A DNA stretch of 32,592 nt, taken from Lachnospiraceae bacterium TWA4 (GTDB lineage Bacteria > Bacillota > Clostridia > Lachnospirales > Lachnospiraceae). Location of the stretch: the NCBI GenBank assembly GCA_000875945.1, contig JPZU01000001.1:792468-825059 (forward strand). Reading direction: 5' to 3'. Position 1 is the stretch's first letter, and the number at the start of each line of letters is the position of its first letter. The notes under the pieces are model-generated. The model was not told the origin of the DNA and searched no databases. It was given only the letters and a program-made list of their open reading frames with translations. Below are positions 8,050 to 17,071 of this stretch, piece by piece. The translations under genes were made by a program, and so were the position numbers.

Positions 8050-10551
8050 CTAAATGTACATCTGATCGTTCACTCTTTTTTTCAATCTTGCCTGCATTTT
8101 ATAGAGTGTATTTAACGCTTCCATCGGTGTCATATCTTCTAAGTTCATATTTAGAAGTTCTGTAGATAACTCTGTATCGGGCGTATTTAATTTACCCATA
8201 ATTTCTTTTGCACGCTTTAAGACAACCTCTGGAACTTCTGCTAGTCTTGCAACTTGAATTCCATAACTCTTATCAGCACCTCCTGAAATAATCTTACGAA
8301 GAAATACGATATCCTCTCCTTTTTCTTCTACTGCAATGCAATAATTATTTACACCCTCTATAACGCCTTCTAAATCGGTTAGTTCATGATAATGTGTCGC
8401 AAACAATGTCTTAGATTTTAAAGTTTTACTTATATATTCAATAACTGCCCATGCAATACTCATTCCATCATAAGTACTCGTTCCGCGTCCAATTTCATCT
8501 AAAATTAAAAGACTCTTACTTGTCGCATTCTTTAAAATATTTGCCACTTCATTCATCTCAACCATGAATGTACTCTGACCACTTGCCAAGTCATCAGCTG
8601 CTCCAACTCTTGTAAAAATACGGTCACAAATTCCAATTTGAGCACTAGATACTGGAACAAAACTACCAATCTGTGCCATCAATACAATTAATGCCGTTTG
8701 CCTCATATAAGTAGACTTTCCTGCCATATTGGGACCTGTAATTACAGCAATTCGTTTAACTTCATTATTTAAATACGTATCATTTGCAATAAATTCTTCA
8801 TTTTTTCGAAGAATTTCTACGACTGGATGTCTACCATCCTTTATATCAATCACACCTTGCGTATTTATTTCAGGTTTTGTGTATTTATTTTTTACAGCCA
8901 CATCAGCTAAACCTATAAGAACATCCAAAGCAGCTATAGCCTTTGCACTTGCTTGAATTCTAGCTACTTGTCCGCCAATTTTTTCTCTTAACTCACAAAA
9001 TAATTCATACTCTAATGTAGATAATTTATTTTCTGCTCCTAAAATCTCATCTTCTAGTTGCTTAAGTTCTTCTGTAATAAAACGTTCTGCATTCACCAAG
9101 GTTTGCTTACGAATAAAATAGTCTGGCACTTGATCTTTTGCAGAATTCGTTACTTCTATACAATAGCCAAAGACTTTATTGTATTTTATCTTTAAATTTT
9201 TAATTCCCGTCTTTTCTTTTTCTTTTTCTTCTAATTTGGCTAACCAAGTTTTCCCTTCAGTTTTTGCCTTTCTATAACCATCTGCTGACTCGTTGTAGCC
9301 TTCTTTAAACATTCCAGCTTCTTTAATTGCAATTGGTGGATTTTCCACTAGGGCTTTTTCAATTAACTCATAGACATCTTCTAGTCTATCTAATTGTTTA
9401 TTTAACTGTCTCATAAGCGTTGAATCAAACGTTTGAACAATTGCTGAAATTGGCGTAAGCATCTTTAACGAATTTCTAAATGAAATTAGCTCTCTAGGAT
9501 TGGCTGTTTTATTCATCACTTTACTGACAATTCGCTCTAAATCATAAATTGAATCTAAATACTCTCTAATTTCTTCTCGGTCAGCTACTCGACTAATCCA
9601 CTCACTAATAGCATCCTGTCTTTTACAAATTTCTTCCTTATCCACTAATGGCTGTTCAATCCACTGACGAAGCATTCTAGCACCCATTGCTGTTTTAGTA
9701 TGGTCTAGAACACCAAGTAAAGAACCTTTTTTCCCCTTCTCTCTAAGTGTCTGTGTAAGCTCTAGGTTTCTTCTTGTCGAAGTATCTAAAACCATGTACT
9801 TTTCACTCTGATAGGGAACAATTGCTGTCAGCTGTCCAACAAAATCCATCTGCGTTTCATATAAATATAGAAGAAGTACACCTGCTGCAATCATTTCGGA
9901 TTCTTTTAATTGTTGGTCCTCTTTAAAATGTTTCATCAAACAAGTTTTAGCCTGTAACTCATCAACTTCTACAATTGAAGCTGCAATATCTTGAACCTCT
10001 AGAATCTCTAATTTGGGCAATTGGTTGTCATGTATAACTTCTGCTGGCATAAATTTATAGATTTCATCATTTAAAGTCTTAATCGATTCGACCTCAGAGG
10101 TAAAAAAATCACCCGTTGAAATATCTGCTGTTGCAATAGCAAACGTTTTCTTAAATGATACAATACACATAATATAATTATTCTTTGTCTCATCAAGTGC
10201 TTGTTCACTGGTAATCGTTCCTGGTGTAACGATTCGCACAACTTCTCTTCTTACTAATCCTTTAGCTTCACTTGGATCTTCTACTTGTTCAACAATTGCC
10301 ACCTTATATCCACGCTGAACAAGCCTTGTTAAATATCCATCTACTGAATGATGAGGAACTCCACACATTGGAGCCTTTTCTTTTAATCCACACACCTTGC
10401 CCGTAAGCGTTAATTCTAATTCTTTTGACACAGCAACTGCATCATCAAAAAACATTTCATAAAAGTCTCCTAGACGATAAAAAATCACACAGTCTGGATG
10501 TTCTTTCTTAATTGATAAGTAATGTTTCATCATTGGTGATAAGTTTTCCAC
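8050..10551 (-). CDS. mutS: DNA mismatch repair protein MutS
   Basis: MutS binds mismatches and small loops and recruits MutL. The 833-residue protein has the mismatch-recognition motif GDFYEMF near residue 30 (the Phe-x-Glu wedge is intact), the connector and lever domains, and the ATPase with Walker A GPNMAGKST (about residue 605), DEIGRGTSTYDG (Walker B) and ATHYHEL. Nothing suggests inactivation. I placed the start at GTG 10551 because GGGGGA lies 6 bases upstream; the longer reading from TTG 10575 adds residues not typical of MutS and overlaps the preceding terminator stem. A hairpin terminator separates it from lysA, so it may have an unseen promoter or depend on read-through. Its normal partner gene mutL is reduced to a remnant directly downstream. 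Confidence 0.97.
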   Translation of the reverse strand: MENLSPMMKHYLSIKKEHPDCVIFYRLGDFYEMFFDDAVAVSKELELTLTGKVCGLKEKAPMCGVPHHSVDGYLTRLVQRGYKVAIVEQVEDPSEAKGLVRREVVRIVTPGTITSEQALDETKNNYIMCIVSFKKTFAIATADISTGDFFTSEVESIKTLNDEIYKFMPAEVIHDNQLPKLEILEVQDIAASIVEVDELQAKTCLMKHFKEDQQLKESEMIAAGVLLLYLYETQMDFVGQLTAIVPYQSEKYMVLDTSTRRNLELTQTLREKGKKGSLLGVLDHTKTAMGARMLRQWIEQPLVDKEEICKRQDAISEWISRVADREEIREYLDSIYDLERIVSKVMNKTANPRELISFRNSLKMLTPISAIVQTFDSTLMRQLNKQLDRLEDVYELIEKALVENPPIAIKEAGMFKEGYNESADGYRKAKTEGKTWLAKLEEKEKEKTGIKNLKIKYNKVFGYCIEVTNSAKDQVPDYFIRKQTLVNAERFITEELKQLEDEILGAENKLSTLEYELFCELREKIGGQVARIQASAKAIAALDVLIGLADVAVKNKYTKPEINTQGVIDIKDGRHPVVEILRKNEEFIANDTYLNNEVKRIAVITGPNMAGKSTYMRQTALIVLMAQIGSFVPVSSAQIGICDRIFTRVGAADDLASGQSTFMVEMNEVANILKNATSKSLLILDEIGRGTSTYDGMSIAWAVIEYISKTLKSKTLFATHYHELTDLEGVIEGVNNYCIAVEEKGEDIVFLRKIISGGADKSYGIQVARLAEVPEVVLKRAKEIMGKLNTPDTELSTELLNMNLEDMTPMEALNTLYKMQARLKKRVNDQMYI

Positions 10552-10572
10552 AATATATCCCCCATATATCCA

Positions 10573-10597
10573 CAAAAGGGCTGCATGGCAGCCCCTA
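10573..10597 (-). terminator. Hairpin terminator after lysA
   Basis: GGGCTGC and GCAGCCC (10578-10594) form a perfect 7-bp stem with a CAT loop, followed on the minus strand by TTTTG. It lies 8 bases past the lysA stop codon and only 27 bases before the mutS start, so it should reduce lysA read-through into mutS. Confidence 0.75.
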
Positions 10598-10602
10598 AAT
10601 TT

Positions 10603-11868
10603 TTATATTAAATCTTTAATGATATCACTAAAATCAAAGGTTGCAAAATAATCCTTTGGCGTTTCTGCACGACGAATCATTTGAATACTTCCATCTTCTT
10701 TTAATAATAATTCTGAAGATTTTAATTTACCATTATAGCTATAACCCATTGCAAATCCATGTGCTCCTGTGTCATGAAGAACTAAGTAGTCTCCAATATC
10801 AATCTTAGGAAGCATACGGTCTATAGCAAATTTATCATTGTTTTCACAAAGAGAACCTGTTACATCATATTTATGATTACAAGGAGCATCTTCCTTGCCT
10901 AAAACTGTAATATGATGATAAGCACCATACATTGCTGGACGCATAAGGTTTACTGCACAAGCATCACAGCCAATATATTCTTTGTGAATGTGTTTCTCAT
11001 GAATTGCCTGTGTAACTAAACATCCATAAGGGCCTGTCATAAATCGTCCCATTTCGGTGTAAATAGCCACATCACCCATTCCAGCAGGAACTAATACTCG
11101 TTCATATTCAGCCTTTACACCCTGTCCAATTGCATAGATATCATTAGGCTCTTCGTCCGGAGTATAAGGAATTCCCACTCCACCTGAAAGATTAATAAAT
11201 GCAATATGTACGCCAACTTCTTTTTTCAATTCCTTAGCAAGTTCAAATAAAATACCTGCAAGTTTTGGATAGTATTCATTGGTTACTGTATTACTTGCAA
11301 GGAAAGAATGAATTCCAAAGTGTTTAACTCCTTTTTCTTTTAAAATTTTAAAGGCGCTAAACATCTGCTCTCTAGTCATTCCATACTTTGAGTCCCCTGG
11401 GTTATCCATAATTCCATTACTCATTTTAAATACTCCACCTGGATTAAAACGACAACTAATCACTTCAGGTAATGAAGCACATTTTTCTAAAAACTCAATA
11501 TGTGTAATATCATCTAAATTAATCGTTGCATTAATTTCTCTAGCATACTGAAATTCACTTGCTGGAGTTGCATTTGACGAAAACATAATATCTTCTCCAG
11601 AAAAACCAAGACTATGAGCCATCATAAGTTCAGTCATAGAAGAACAATCACAACCGATACCATATTCTTTGAAGATTTTAAGTAAGTATGGATTTGGAGT
11701 TGCCTTTACTGCAAAATATTCTTTAAAGTTTGGATTCCAAGCAAATGCTTCTTTTACTTTTTTAGCATTTTCTCTAAGTCCTTTTTCGTCATATAAATAA
11801 AAAGGTGTTGGGTAAGTTTTTACAATTTCTTTTACTTGCTCTAAATTTACAAATGGTTTTTTCTCCAT
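10603..11868 (-). CDS. lysA: Diaminopimelate decarboxylase
   Basis: LysA decarboxylates meso-diaminopimelate to L-lysine, the last step of lysine synthesis. It is a fold-type III PLP enzyme of 421 residues. Visible motifs are the PLP-lysine segment YFAVKATPNPYLL (about residue 54), the glycine loop SGGVGIPY, the substrate-site segment TGSLCENNDKF with its conserved Cys, and a C-terminal GAHGFAMGYSYNGKLKS. Where many LysA proteins have HIGSQ, this one has HSFLASNT, which I believe is a clostridial variant. It follows the aminotransferase by 51 bases with a good AAGGGAG site before ATG 11868. A related PLP amino-acid decarboxylase cannot be fully excluded, but the motifs fit LysA best. Confidence 0.88.
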   Translation of the reverse strand: MEKKPFVNLEQVKEIVKTYPTPFYLYDEKGLRENAKKVKEAFAWNPNFKEYFAVKATPNPYLLKIFKEYGIGCDCSSMTELMMAHSLGFSGEDIMFSSNATPASEFQYAREINATINLDDITHIEFLEKCASLPEVISCRFNPGGVFKMSNGIMDNPGDSKYGMTREQMFSAFKILKEKGVKHFGIHSFLASNTVTNEYYPKLAGILFELAKELKKEVGVHIAFINLSGGVGIPYTPDEEPNDIYAIGQGVKAEYERVLVPAGMGDVAIYTEMGRFMTGPYGCLVTQAIHEKHIHKEYIGCDACAVNLMRPAMYGAYHHITVLGKEDAPCNHKYDVTGSLCENNDKFAIDRMLPKIDIGDYLVLHDTGAHGFAMGYSYNGKLKSSELLLKEDGSIQMIRRAETPKDYFATFDFSDIIKDLI

Positions 11869-11919
11869 TATTTATTCTCCCTTTAATATCTTATTTTAAT
11901 CTCTTATTTCTTTAACAGA

Positions 11920-13212
11920 TTATTTAGTTTCTAATAGTTTATTTACTGTAGCTAATTTTACGCAAACAGTAAATAATGAAACTGCCGTACGAAGTTCATC
12001 TGGTGTTGGATAACTTGGTGCAATACGAATATTGCTGTCTTTAGGATCTATACCATAAGGGAAGGTTGAACCTGCCCCTGTCATAACTACTCCCGCTTCC
12101 TTAGCTAATCGTACAATTTCTTTTGCACAGCCTTCCATTGAATCAAAGGAAATAAAGTAGCCTCCACGAGGATGACTCCAAGTACCAATTTCCCATCCAC
12201 CTAATTCTTCCTCTAAAATTTCAAGAACTGCTTCAAATTTAGGCCTCATAATATCTGCATGCTTCATCATATGAACCTTAATGCCATCAAAATCCTTAAA
12301 ATATCTGGCATGACGAAGCTGATTGATCTTATCATGTCCAATAGTCTGTACAGTCATCTGTTTCTCAATAAAATCAATATTCGCTTTTGATGTAGCCATT
12401 GCAGCAACGCCTGCACCTGAGAAGGTGATTTTGGAAGTTGAAGCAAACTCATAAACAATATCAGGATTTCCTGCCTTTTCACATTCCTCTAAAATATTTA
12501 ATATTTTATCCTGTTTATCTTCTTCTTTATATAAATGGTGGACACTATAAGCGTTATCCCAAAAAATTCTAAATCCAGTAGCTGCCGGTTTTAAATGAGC
12601 AAATCTACGAACTGTTTCATCTGAATAAGAAACACCTGATGGATTGGAATACTTAGGCACACACCAAATACCTTTAACTGACGAATCATTATTTACATAG
12701 TGTTCGACTAAATCCATATCTGGTCCTGTAGGAGTCATAGGAATCGGGATCATATCAATTCCGAAAAACTCTGTAATTGCAAAATGTCTGTCATAACCTG
12801 GTACGGGGCAAAGAAATTTTGCATCACCTAATTTATACCAAGGATTACTGCCCATAACACCATGAGTCATTGACCTAGCAATCGTATCGTACATGATATT
12901 TAAACTCGCATTGCCATAAATAATTACCTGATCTGGAGATACATCCATAATGGCCGCCATCATTTTCTTAGCTTCTGGAATTCCATCAAGCGTACCATAA
13001 TTTCTACAATCAATGCCATCTTCATCGACTAATCTTGAGTTACTAGATAATACATCTAACATGCCCATAGTCATATCAAGCTGTGCAGGAGCAGGCTTAC
13101 CTCTAGCCATGTTAAGGTCTAAGTGGCAATCTTTAAATTCTTTGTATTTCTTCAATAAGAATTCTTTTTGCTCTAATAATTCCGTTTTACTCATTTCATG
13201 GTATAACTTCAT
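11920..13212 (-). CDS. Class I PLP aminotransferase, AspT-like aspartate aminotransferase
   Basis: This cytosolic fold-type I aminotransferase is 430 residues long. Key features are NMARGKPAPAQLD near the N-terminus, the DNAYSVHHL segment with the cofactor-binding Asp and Tyr, ASTSKITFSGAGVAAM with the PLP lysine, and IRIAPSYPTPDEL with the substrate-carboxylate arginine near the C-terminus. The opening ARGKP phrase and overall layout match the actinobacterial/clostridial aspartate aminotransferases of the AspT (type Ic) group. It is first in a two-gene unit with lysA, so a role in aspartate-family or diaminopimelate/lysine metabolism is likely by context. Start ATG 13212 has AAAGGAG upstream. 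Substrate specificity is inferred. Confidence 0.88.
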   Translation of the reverse strand: MKLYHEMSKTELLEQKEFLLKKYKEFKDCHLDLNMARGKPAPAQLDMTMGMLDVLSSNSRLVDEDGIDCRNYGTLDGIPEAKKMMAAIMDVSPDQVIIYGNASLNIMYDTIARSMTHGVMGSNPWYKLGDAKFLCPVPGYDRHFAITEFFGIDMIPIPMTPTGPDMDLVEHYVNNDSSVKGIWCVPKYSNPSGVSYSDETVRRFAHLKPAATGFRIFWDNAYSVHHLYKEEDKQDKILNILEECEKAGNPDIVYEFASTSKITFSGAGVAAMATSKANIDFIEKQMTVQTIGHDKINQLRHARYFKDFDGIKVHMMKHADIMRPKFEAVLEILEEELGGWEIGTWSHPRGGYFISFDSMEGCAKEIVRLAKEAGVVMTGAGSTFPYGIDPKDSNIRIAPSYPTPDELRTAVSLFTVCVKLATVNKLLETK

Positions 13213-13262
13213 CCATCTTACTCCTTTGTATTTTTATTATTGTTGGGGAAATTCAGTTTTTT

Positions 13263-13291
13263 ATTATACACATAAATTTATAAAAATGCAA
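13263..13291 (-). promoter_or_regulatory. Sigma-A promoter for the aminotransferase-lysA unit
   Basis: Reading the minus strand, -35 TTGCAT (13286-13291) and -10 TATAAT (13263-13268) are separated by exactly 17 bases, about 50 bases before the ATG at 13212. The -35 box abuts the stem of the xerD terminator. Confidence 0.75.
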
Positions 13292-13292
13292 T

Positions 13293-13313
13293 AAGGGACT
13301 TATAAAGTCCCTT
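13293..13313 (-). terminator. Hairpin terminator after xerD
   Basis: AAGGGACTT and AAGTCCCTT form a perfect 9-bp stem with a 3-base loop (13302-13304). It starts 6 bases past the xerD stop. On the minus strand it is followed by ATTGCATTTTT rather than an immediate T-run; the reverse orientation has a better T-run, so it may work in both directions. Confidence 0.65.
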
Positions 13314-13319
13314 AATTTT

Positions 13320-14156
13320 TTAAATCATTGATGTATAAATTTTTGTTGTTGATAAATCAGAATGTCCTAATAATAAGGAGATTTTTTCAAGTTCCACACC
13401 CTCTTGCAATTTATGAACTGCAAATGAATGTCTCAATGTATGAGGTGTAATCTCCTTATCAATTTCTGCCTTTAATCCATAAGTCTTTAGGATTTTCCAC
13501 ATTCCTTGCCTACTTAATTTATTCCCTGAATAGTTTAAAAATACCTGTTTTGCTCCACGTCCTTTTTCAAATACAGCTCTTGCATGTGCCAAATACTGTC
13601 CAAGATCTTCTGCGACATCTAAACTTATATCAATAGTTCTAGTAGTTTTTGAGCGACAAATAATAAAATTATGAAAACCTAAATGAACATCCTCTATTTC
13701 TAGTTCAATTAATTCTGATACTCTTAAGCCAGTTTCATAAAGTACCTTTAAAATTGCTCGGTCTCTAAGTGCCTTGGGGCTATTGCCCTTAACACTTCCT
13801 ATTAATCTCTCAACTTCTTCCTCACAAAGAGTCTCTGGTTTTTTAATTTCAACATGTGGAGCCTTTAAATGTAAAGCTGGATTTTCTTTTAATTTTCCTA
13901 TATCAGTTAGATACTGATAAAATTTGTGAATAGTTGCTGTACATCTAGAAATTGAAGAAGTCGCTACGTTTTGATTCAATAAACTATTCACATACTCATC
14001 TAAAACTTCAGGGGTTGCATCTAAAAAATTTTTTGAATGAAGTTCAAGATGGTTACTAAGCTTCTTTAAATCTCTTTGATAAGAGACTAGTGTATTTACT
14101 GAACTATATCCTTGTCTTTTTAAGTACTCTATAAAGTCTTTAATTTCATTTGACAT
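13320..14156 (-). CDS. xerD: Tyrosine recombinase XerD, short C-terminus
   Basis: XerC/XerD resolve chromosome dimers at dif. This 278-residue protein has the SAM-like core-binding domain (about 1-85) and the catalytic domain with Arg in ETGLRVSELIEL, a Lys in CRSKTTRTI, HTLRHSFAVH, LLGHSDLSTT and the nucleophile Tyr in KIYTSMI. It stops three residues after YT-S; relatives such as Bacillus XerD run about 20 more residues (ending near HPRA). The missing helix in Xer proteins mediates contact between partner subunits, so this could affect activity. Position between spoIIM-like/nudF genes and aminotransferase agrees with the Firmicutes nudF-spoIIM-xerD neighbourhood. It has a GGGG-rich Shine-Dalgarno before ATG 14156. 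XerC versus XerD is assigned by context. Confidence 0.88.
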   Translation of the reverse strand: MSNEIKDFIEYLKRQGYSSVNTLVSYQRDLKKLSNHLELHSKNFLDATPEVLDEYVNSLLNQNVATSSISRCTATIHKFYQYLTDIGKLKENPALHLKAPHVEIKKPETLCEEEVERLIGSVKGNSPKALRDRAILKVLYETGLRVSELIELEIEDVHLGFHNFIICRSKTTRTIDISLDVAEDLGQYLAHARAVFEKGRGAKQVFLNYSGNKLSRQGMWKILKTYGLKAEIDKEITPHTLRHSFAVHKLQEGVELEKISLLLGHSDLSTTKIYTSMI

Positions 14157-14193
14157 CTATTACCCCTACCCCCATTTGTTTTTTATTATCTTT

Positions 14194-14222
14194 ATTATCG
14201 TATAAATTCGCTAAATTGTAAA
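14194..14222 (-). promoter_or_regulatory. Possible promoter for xerD
   Basis: On the minus strand TTTACA (14217-14222) and GATAAT (14194-14199) are 17 bases apart, about 37 bases upstream of ATG 14156. The -35 is weak, in AT-rich sequence, so this is tentative. Confidence 0.4.
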
Positions 14223-14229
14223 GTAAATT

Positions 14230-14688
14230 TTAAAATTTTATTAAAATTTTTATAATAATCATACAGAAAAATACTTCATTTATACAATTTAAGAATAAAA
14301 AACTCAAAATTTGTATCCATTTTTTCAATGTATTACATGGAATTTGCATGTACACATAGTATCCCCAAATAAAATAAAGAATCCAAAATACAATTCCATA
14401 ACCCACACTACTAAGAACACACGACCCTATAAAAAAACCACTAATCAATCCCAATTCAAAAATTATCCATTTTAAAATAATTGCTATGACTAACAATGGT
14501 AAAAATCGTCGCCAAAAAAGTATTTTTGTAAATTCTATAAAGAATTCCTTTGTAAAAGAGGGTTGCTTTAAAAGCTTACTCCAAATAAGAATTCGTAGTC
14601 TAAAGCTCTCATCTGTATATCTAGATAAAATTGCTCCTAAAATCAACCCACTATACCAAAAAATGCCTTTTTTCCATTTAAAACGCAT
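14230..14688 (-). CDS. SpoIIM-like integral membrane protein
   Basis: A 152-residue hydrophobic protein with about four or five membrane helices (for example IFWYSGLILGAIL, FLPLLVIAIILKWIIF, GLISGFFIGSCVLSSVGYG). Its place between nudF-type Nudix hydrolase and xerD is the conserved position of spoIIM, which in spore formers acts with SpoIID and SpoIIP in septal peptidoglycan hydrolysis during engulfment. Sequence similarity is only impressionistic: size, helix pattern and a glycine-rich central helix fit, but I cannot point to a decisive motif, and it is shorter than Bacillus SpoIIM (about 214 residues). The ATG at 14688 avoids overlap with the Nudix gene; no convincing Shine-Dalgarno precedes it, only 13 bases after the Nudix stop. 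Context carries most of this call. Confidence 0.6.
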   Translation of the reverse strand: MRFKWKKGIFWYSGLILGAILSRYTDESFRLRILIWSKLLKQPSFTKEFFIEFTKILFWRRFLPLLVIAIILKWIIFELGLISGFFIGSCVLSSVGYGIVFWILYFIWGYYVYMQIPCNTLKKWIQILSFLFLNCINEVFFCMIIIKILIKF

Positions 14689-14701
14689 AGTATAATATAC
14701 G

Positions 14702-15241
14702 TTATTTTTGATCTTTATATACCTTATAAGCCATAATTGATGCAATTGTTTTTGAATCTGTAATTTCAAAGTTTTGAATCTTTGTAATTAAATCATCTAA
14801 TTCCCACGCTTCTACATTTAAAAATTCATCTTCATCTAAATGTTGTTTAGTTTTTACTAAATCTTCTGCAAGATAAACTCCAATAAACTCATCACAAAAA
14901 GCAACCGTTGTATTGATATCTAATAGGTGTTTTAAATGATCACAACGATACCCCGTTTCTTCTTCTAATTCACGAGCTGCACATTCAATTTTTGGTTCAT
15001 CTGCTGTATCTAGAGCTCCTGCTGGAATTTCTAACGTATAACGCTCTAGCGCATTTCTATATTGTCTGACCATTAGAAGTTTTCCATCTGGCAACACTGC
15101 AACCACTGCCGCTGCCCCTTTATGATGAATAAGATCCCATTCTGCACTATGACCGTTTGGAAATTGCATCGTATCTGAATAAAAGTCTACAATTGCTCCT
15201 TTGTGCTTTAGTGTGCGATTTACTCGTTTAATTTCGTCCAT
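14702..15241 (-). CDS. nudF: ADP-ribose pyrophosphatase-type Nudix hydrolase
   Basis: A 179-residue Nudix hydrolase likely cleaving ADP-ribose to AMP and ribose-5-phosphate. The Nudix box GX5EX7REUXEEXGU is complete at about residues 75-97 (starting GALDTADEP, with AARELEEETGY). Upstream it has the ADPRase-family segments AAAVVAVLPDGKLLMVRQYR and LEIPAGALD. The start ATG at 15241 has AAAGGAGATATC upstream. It lies after the rny terminator and before the spoIIM-like and xerD genes, matching the Firmicutes nudF neighbourhood. Exact substrate is by family homology; no abnormal features. Confidence 0.92.
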   Translation of the reverse strand: MDEIKRVNRTLKHKGAIVDFYSDTMQFPNGHSAEWDLIHHKGAAAVVAVLPDGKLLMVRQYRNALERYTLEIPAGALDTADEPKIECAARELEEETGYRCDHLKHLLDINTTVAFCDEFIGVYLAEDLVKTKQHLDEDEFLNVEAWELDDLITKIQNFEITDSKTIASIMAYKVYKDQK

Positions 15242-15310
15242 TTTGATATCTCCTTTCGATATAAATAAATTTTTGATTACTCCCTCTAAGAAAGAGCCTA
15301 CTATCAGAAA

Positions 15311-15336
15311 AATTAAAAAAGAGGCCTTACGGCCTC
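15311..15336 (-). terminator. Hairpin terminator after rny
   Basis: On the minus strand GAGGCC and GGCCTC (15321-15336) flank a GTAA loop, a stable GNRA-type tetraloop, followed at once by TTTTTTAATT. It begins a few bases past the rny stop codon. Flanking A and T residues extend the stem by two or more pairs. Confidence 0.9.
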
Positions 15337-15339
15337 TTC

Positions 15340-16887
15340 TTATTTTGCATAATCTGTTACTCGTGATTCACGGATAACGCTTACCTTAATCTGTCCTGGA
15401 TATTCGATTTCTGATTCAATTTGCTTAGCTACATTTCTAGCTAATAAAACCATCTCATCATCACTTACCTGCTCTGGTATAACCATAATTCGAACTTCAC
15501 GGCCGGCCTGAACAGCAAAGGACTTGTCTACTCCCTTGTAAGAGTTTGTAATATCTTCGATTTGTTTTAATCTGTTGGTGTAAGTTTCTAAGGTTTCACG
15601 TCTTGCACCTGGTCTTGCAGCTGAGATTGTATCAGCAGCTTGAACAATACAAGCAATTAAAGAAGTAGGCTCAGTATCTCCATGATGAGATTCAACCGTA
15701 TTAATCACAACCTGAGATTCTTTGTACTTACGACATAAATCAGCACCTAACTGAATATGTGAACCTTCCATCTCATGATCAACGGCCTTACCAATGTCAT
15801 GAAGTAAACCAGCTCTCTTTGCAAGACGTACATCTACTCCAATTTCACCAGCAATAAGTCCTGAAAGATGAGCAACCTCAATAGAATGTCTTAAGGCATT
15901 CTGTCCATAGCTAGTTCTGAACTTCATCTTACCTAATAAACGTACTAATTCAGGATGGATTCCATGAATTCCCACTTCTAAGGTAGCAGCCTCTCCTTCT
16001 TCTCGAATCTTAGTTTCAACTTCTCGTTTTGCCTTCTCCACCATTTCTTCAATTCTAGCCGGATGAATACGTCCATCCAAAATTAGTTTTTCAAGAGCAA
16101 TTCTTGCAACTTCTCTACGAATTGGATCAAAGGCTGATAAAACGACTGCTTCTGGTGTATCGTCAATAATTAAATCAACACCTGTAAGAGTCTCAAGTGT
16201 ACGGATATTACGTCCTTCACGACCAATAATTCGTCCTTTCATCTCATCATTAGGAAGTTGTACAACAGAAATTGTTGTTTCAGCTACATGGTCAGCTGCA
16301 CATTTTTGAATAGCAGTTACCACATACTCTTTTGCCTTCTTTGAAGCTTCTTCTTTTGCTCGACTCTCTAAGTCTTTAACCATCTTAGCTGTATCGTGCT
16401 TGACATCTTCTTCTACAGATTTTAAAAGATATTCCCTTGCCTGTTCGGAGGTTAAACCTGAAATTCGCTCTAGTTCTTGGTGTTGTTTGTTGACTAAAGC
16501 ATCAGCTTCCTTATGTTTCTTATTCAGCTGATCCTCTTTTGATGACAATGATGCCTCTCGCCTTTCTAAAGCTTCCGCCTTTTTATCGATATTTTCCTCT
16601 TTGTTAAGTACACGATGTTCATATCTTTGTAATTCCAAACGACGTTCTTTAGTCTCTTTTTCGAATTCATTTTTAGCCTTTAAGGCTTCTTCTTTTGCTT
16701 CTAAAAGAGCTTCACGCTTTTTGGTTTCGGCTGTTTTTAATGCTTCATCTATAATTTCTCTGGATTTTTCACTTGCACTGCCTATCTTTTTCTGGTCAAC
16801 ATTTTCATGATAGGATTTTGCAATGAACCAGGTAATTGCACCAGCGAGGATAGCACCAACAACTATTCCAATAATCAACATTCCCAT
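15340..16887 (-). CDS. rny: Ribonuclease Y
   Basis: RNase Y is the membrane-bound endoribonuclease that starts mRNA decay in many Firmicutes. At 515 residues it has normal length and order: an N-terminal membrane helix (about 3-23), a long charged coiled coil (about 30-200), a KH domain with [19 protein letters not shown], and an HD phosphodiesterase domain with [11 protein letters not shown] and [17 protein letters not shown] carrying the metal-binding His-Asp pair. The start is ATG 16887, the only in-frame start; AAGGAGG lies 12 bases upstream, a rather long spacing. It has its own strong promoter about 95 bases upstream and its own terminator, so it is monocistronic. Confidence 0.97.
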   Translation of the reverse strand: MGMLIIGIVVGAILAGAITWFIAKSYHENVDQKKIGSASEKSREIIDEALKTAETKKREALLEAKEEALKAKNEFEKETKERRLELQRYEHRVLNKEENIDKKAEALERREASLSSKEDQLNKKHKEADALVNKQHQELERISGLTSEQAREYLLKSVEEDVKHDTAKMVKDLESRAKEEASKKAKEYVVTAIQKCAADHVAETTISVVQLPNDEMKGRIIGREGRNIRTLETLTGVDLIIDDTPEAVVLSAFDPIRREVARIALEKLILDGRIHPARIEEMVEKAKREVETKIREEGEAATLEVGIHGIHPELVRLLGKMKFRTSYGQNALRHSIEVAHLSGLIAGEIGVDVRLAKRAGLLHDIGKAVDHEMEGSHIQLGADLCRKYKESQVVINTVESHHGDTEPTSLIACIVQAADTISAARPGARRETLETYTNRLKQIEDITNSYKGVDKSFAVQAGREVRIMVIPEQVSDDEMVLLARNVAKQIESEIEYPGQIKVSVIRESRVTDYAK

Positions 16888-16980
16888 GACACAAGAGCAC
16901 CTCCTTTTAATTTTTATTGTAGAAATACAATGACCATTTAGGACTAGATTTATTTTCTAAACAGTCACGTACAACTTCTA

Positions 16981-17009
16981 ATTATATAGTTTTTTTATAT
17001 ATCTGTCAA
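16981..17009 (-). promoter_or_regulatory. Consensus promoter for rny
   Basis: On the minus strand, TTGACA (17004-17009) and TATAAT (16981-16986) are both perfect consensus hexamers with a 17-base spacer, leaving an untranslated leader of roughly 85 bases before rny. This is among the strongest promoters in the window. Confidence 0.92.
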
Positions 17010-17031
17010 TCAAATATCTTTCTTTTTATGT

Positions 17032-17060
17032 AAAAAAAGACGCATCATTTCTGACGCGCC
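17032..17060 (-). terminator. Hairpin terminator after the Fur-family gene
   Basis: On the minus strand GGCGCGTCA and TGATGCGTC form a 9-bp stem with two G-U pairs and a GAAA tetraloop, followed by seven T residues (17032-17038). It ends the feo/Fur transcription unit. Confidence 0.9.
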
Positions 17061-17071
17061 TCCTTTTCTTT

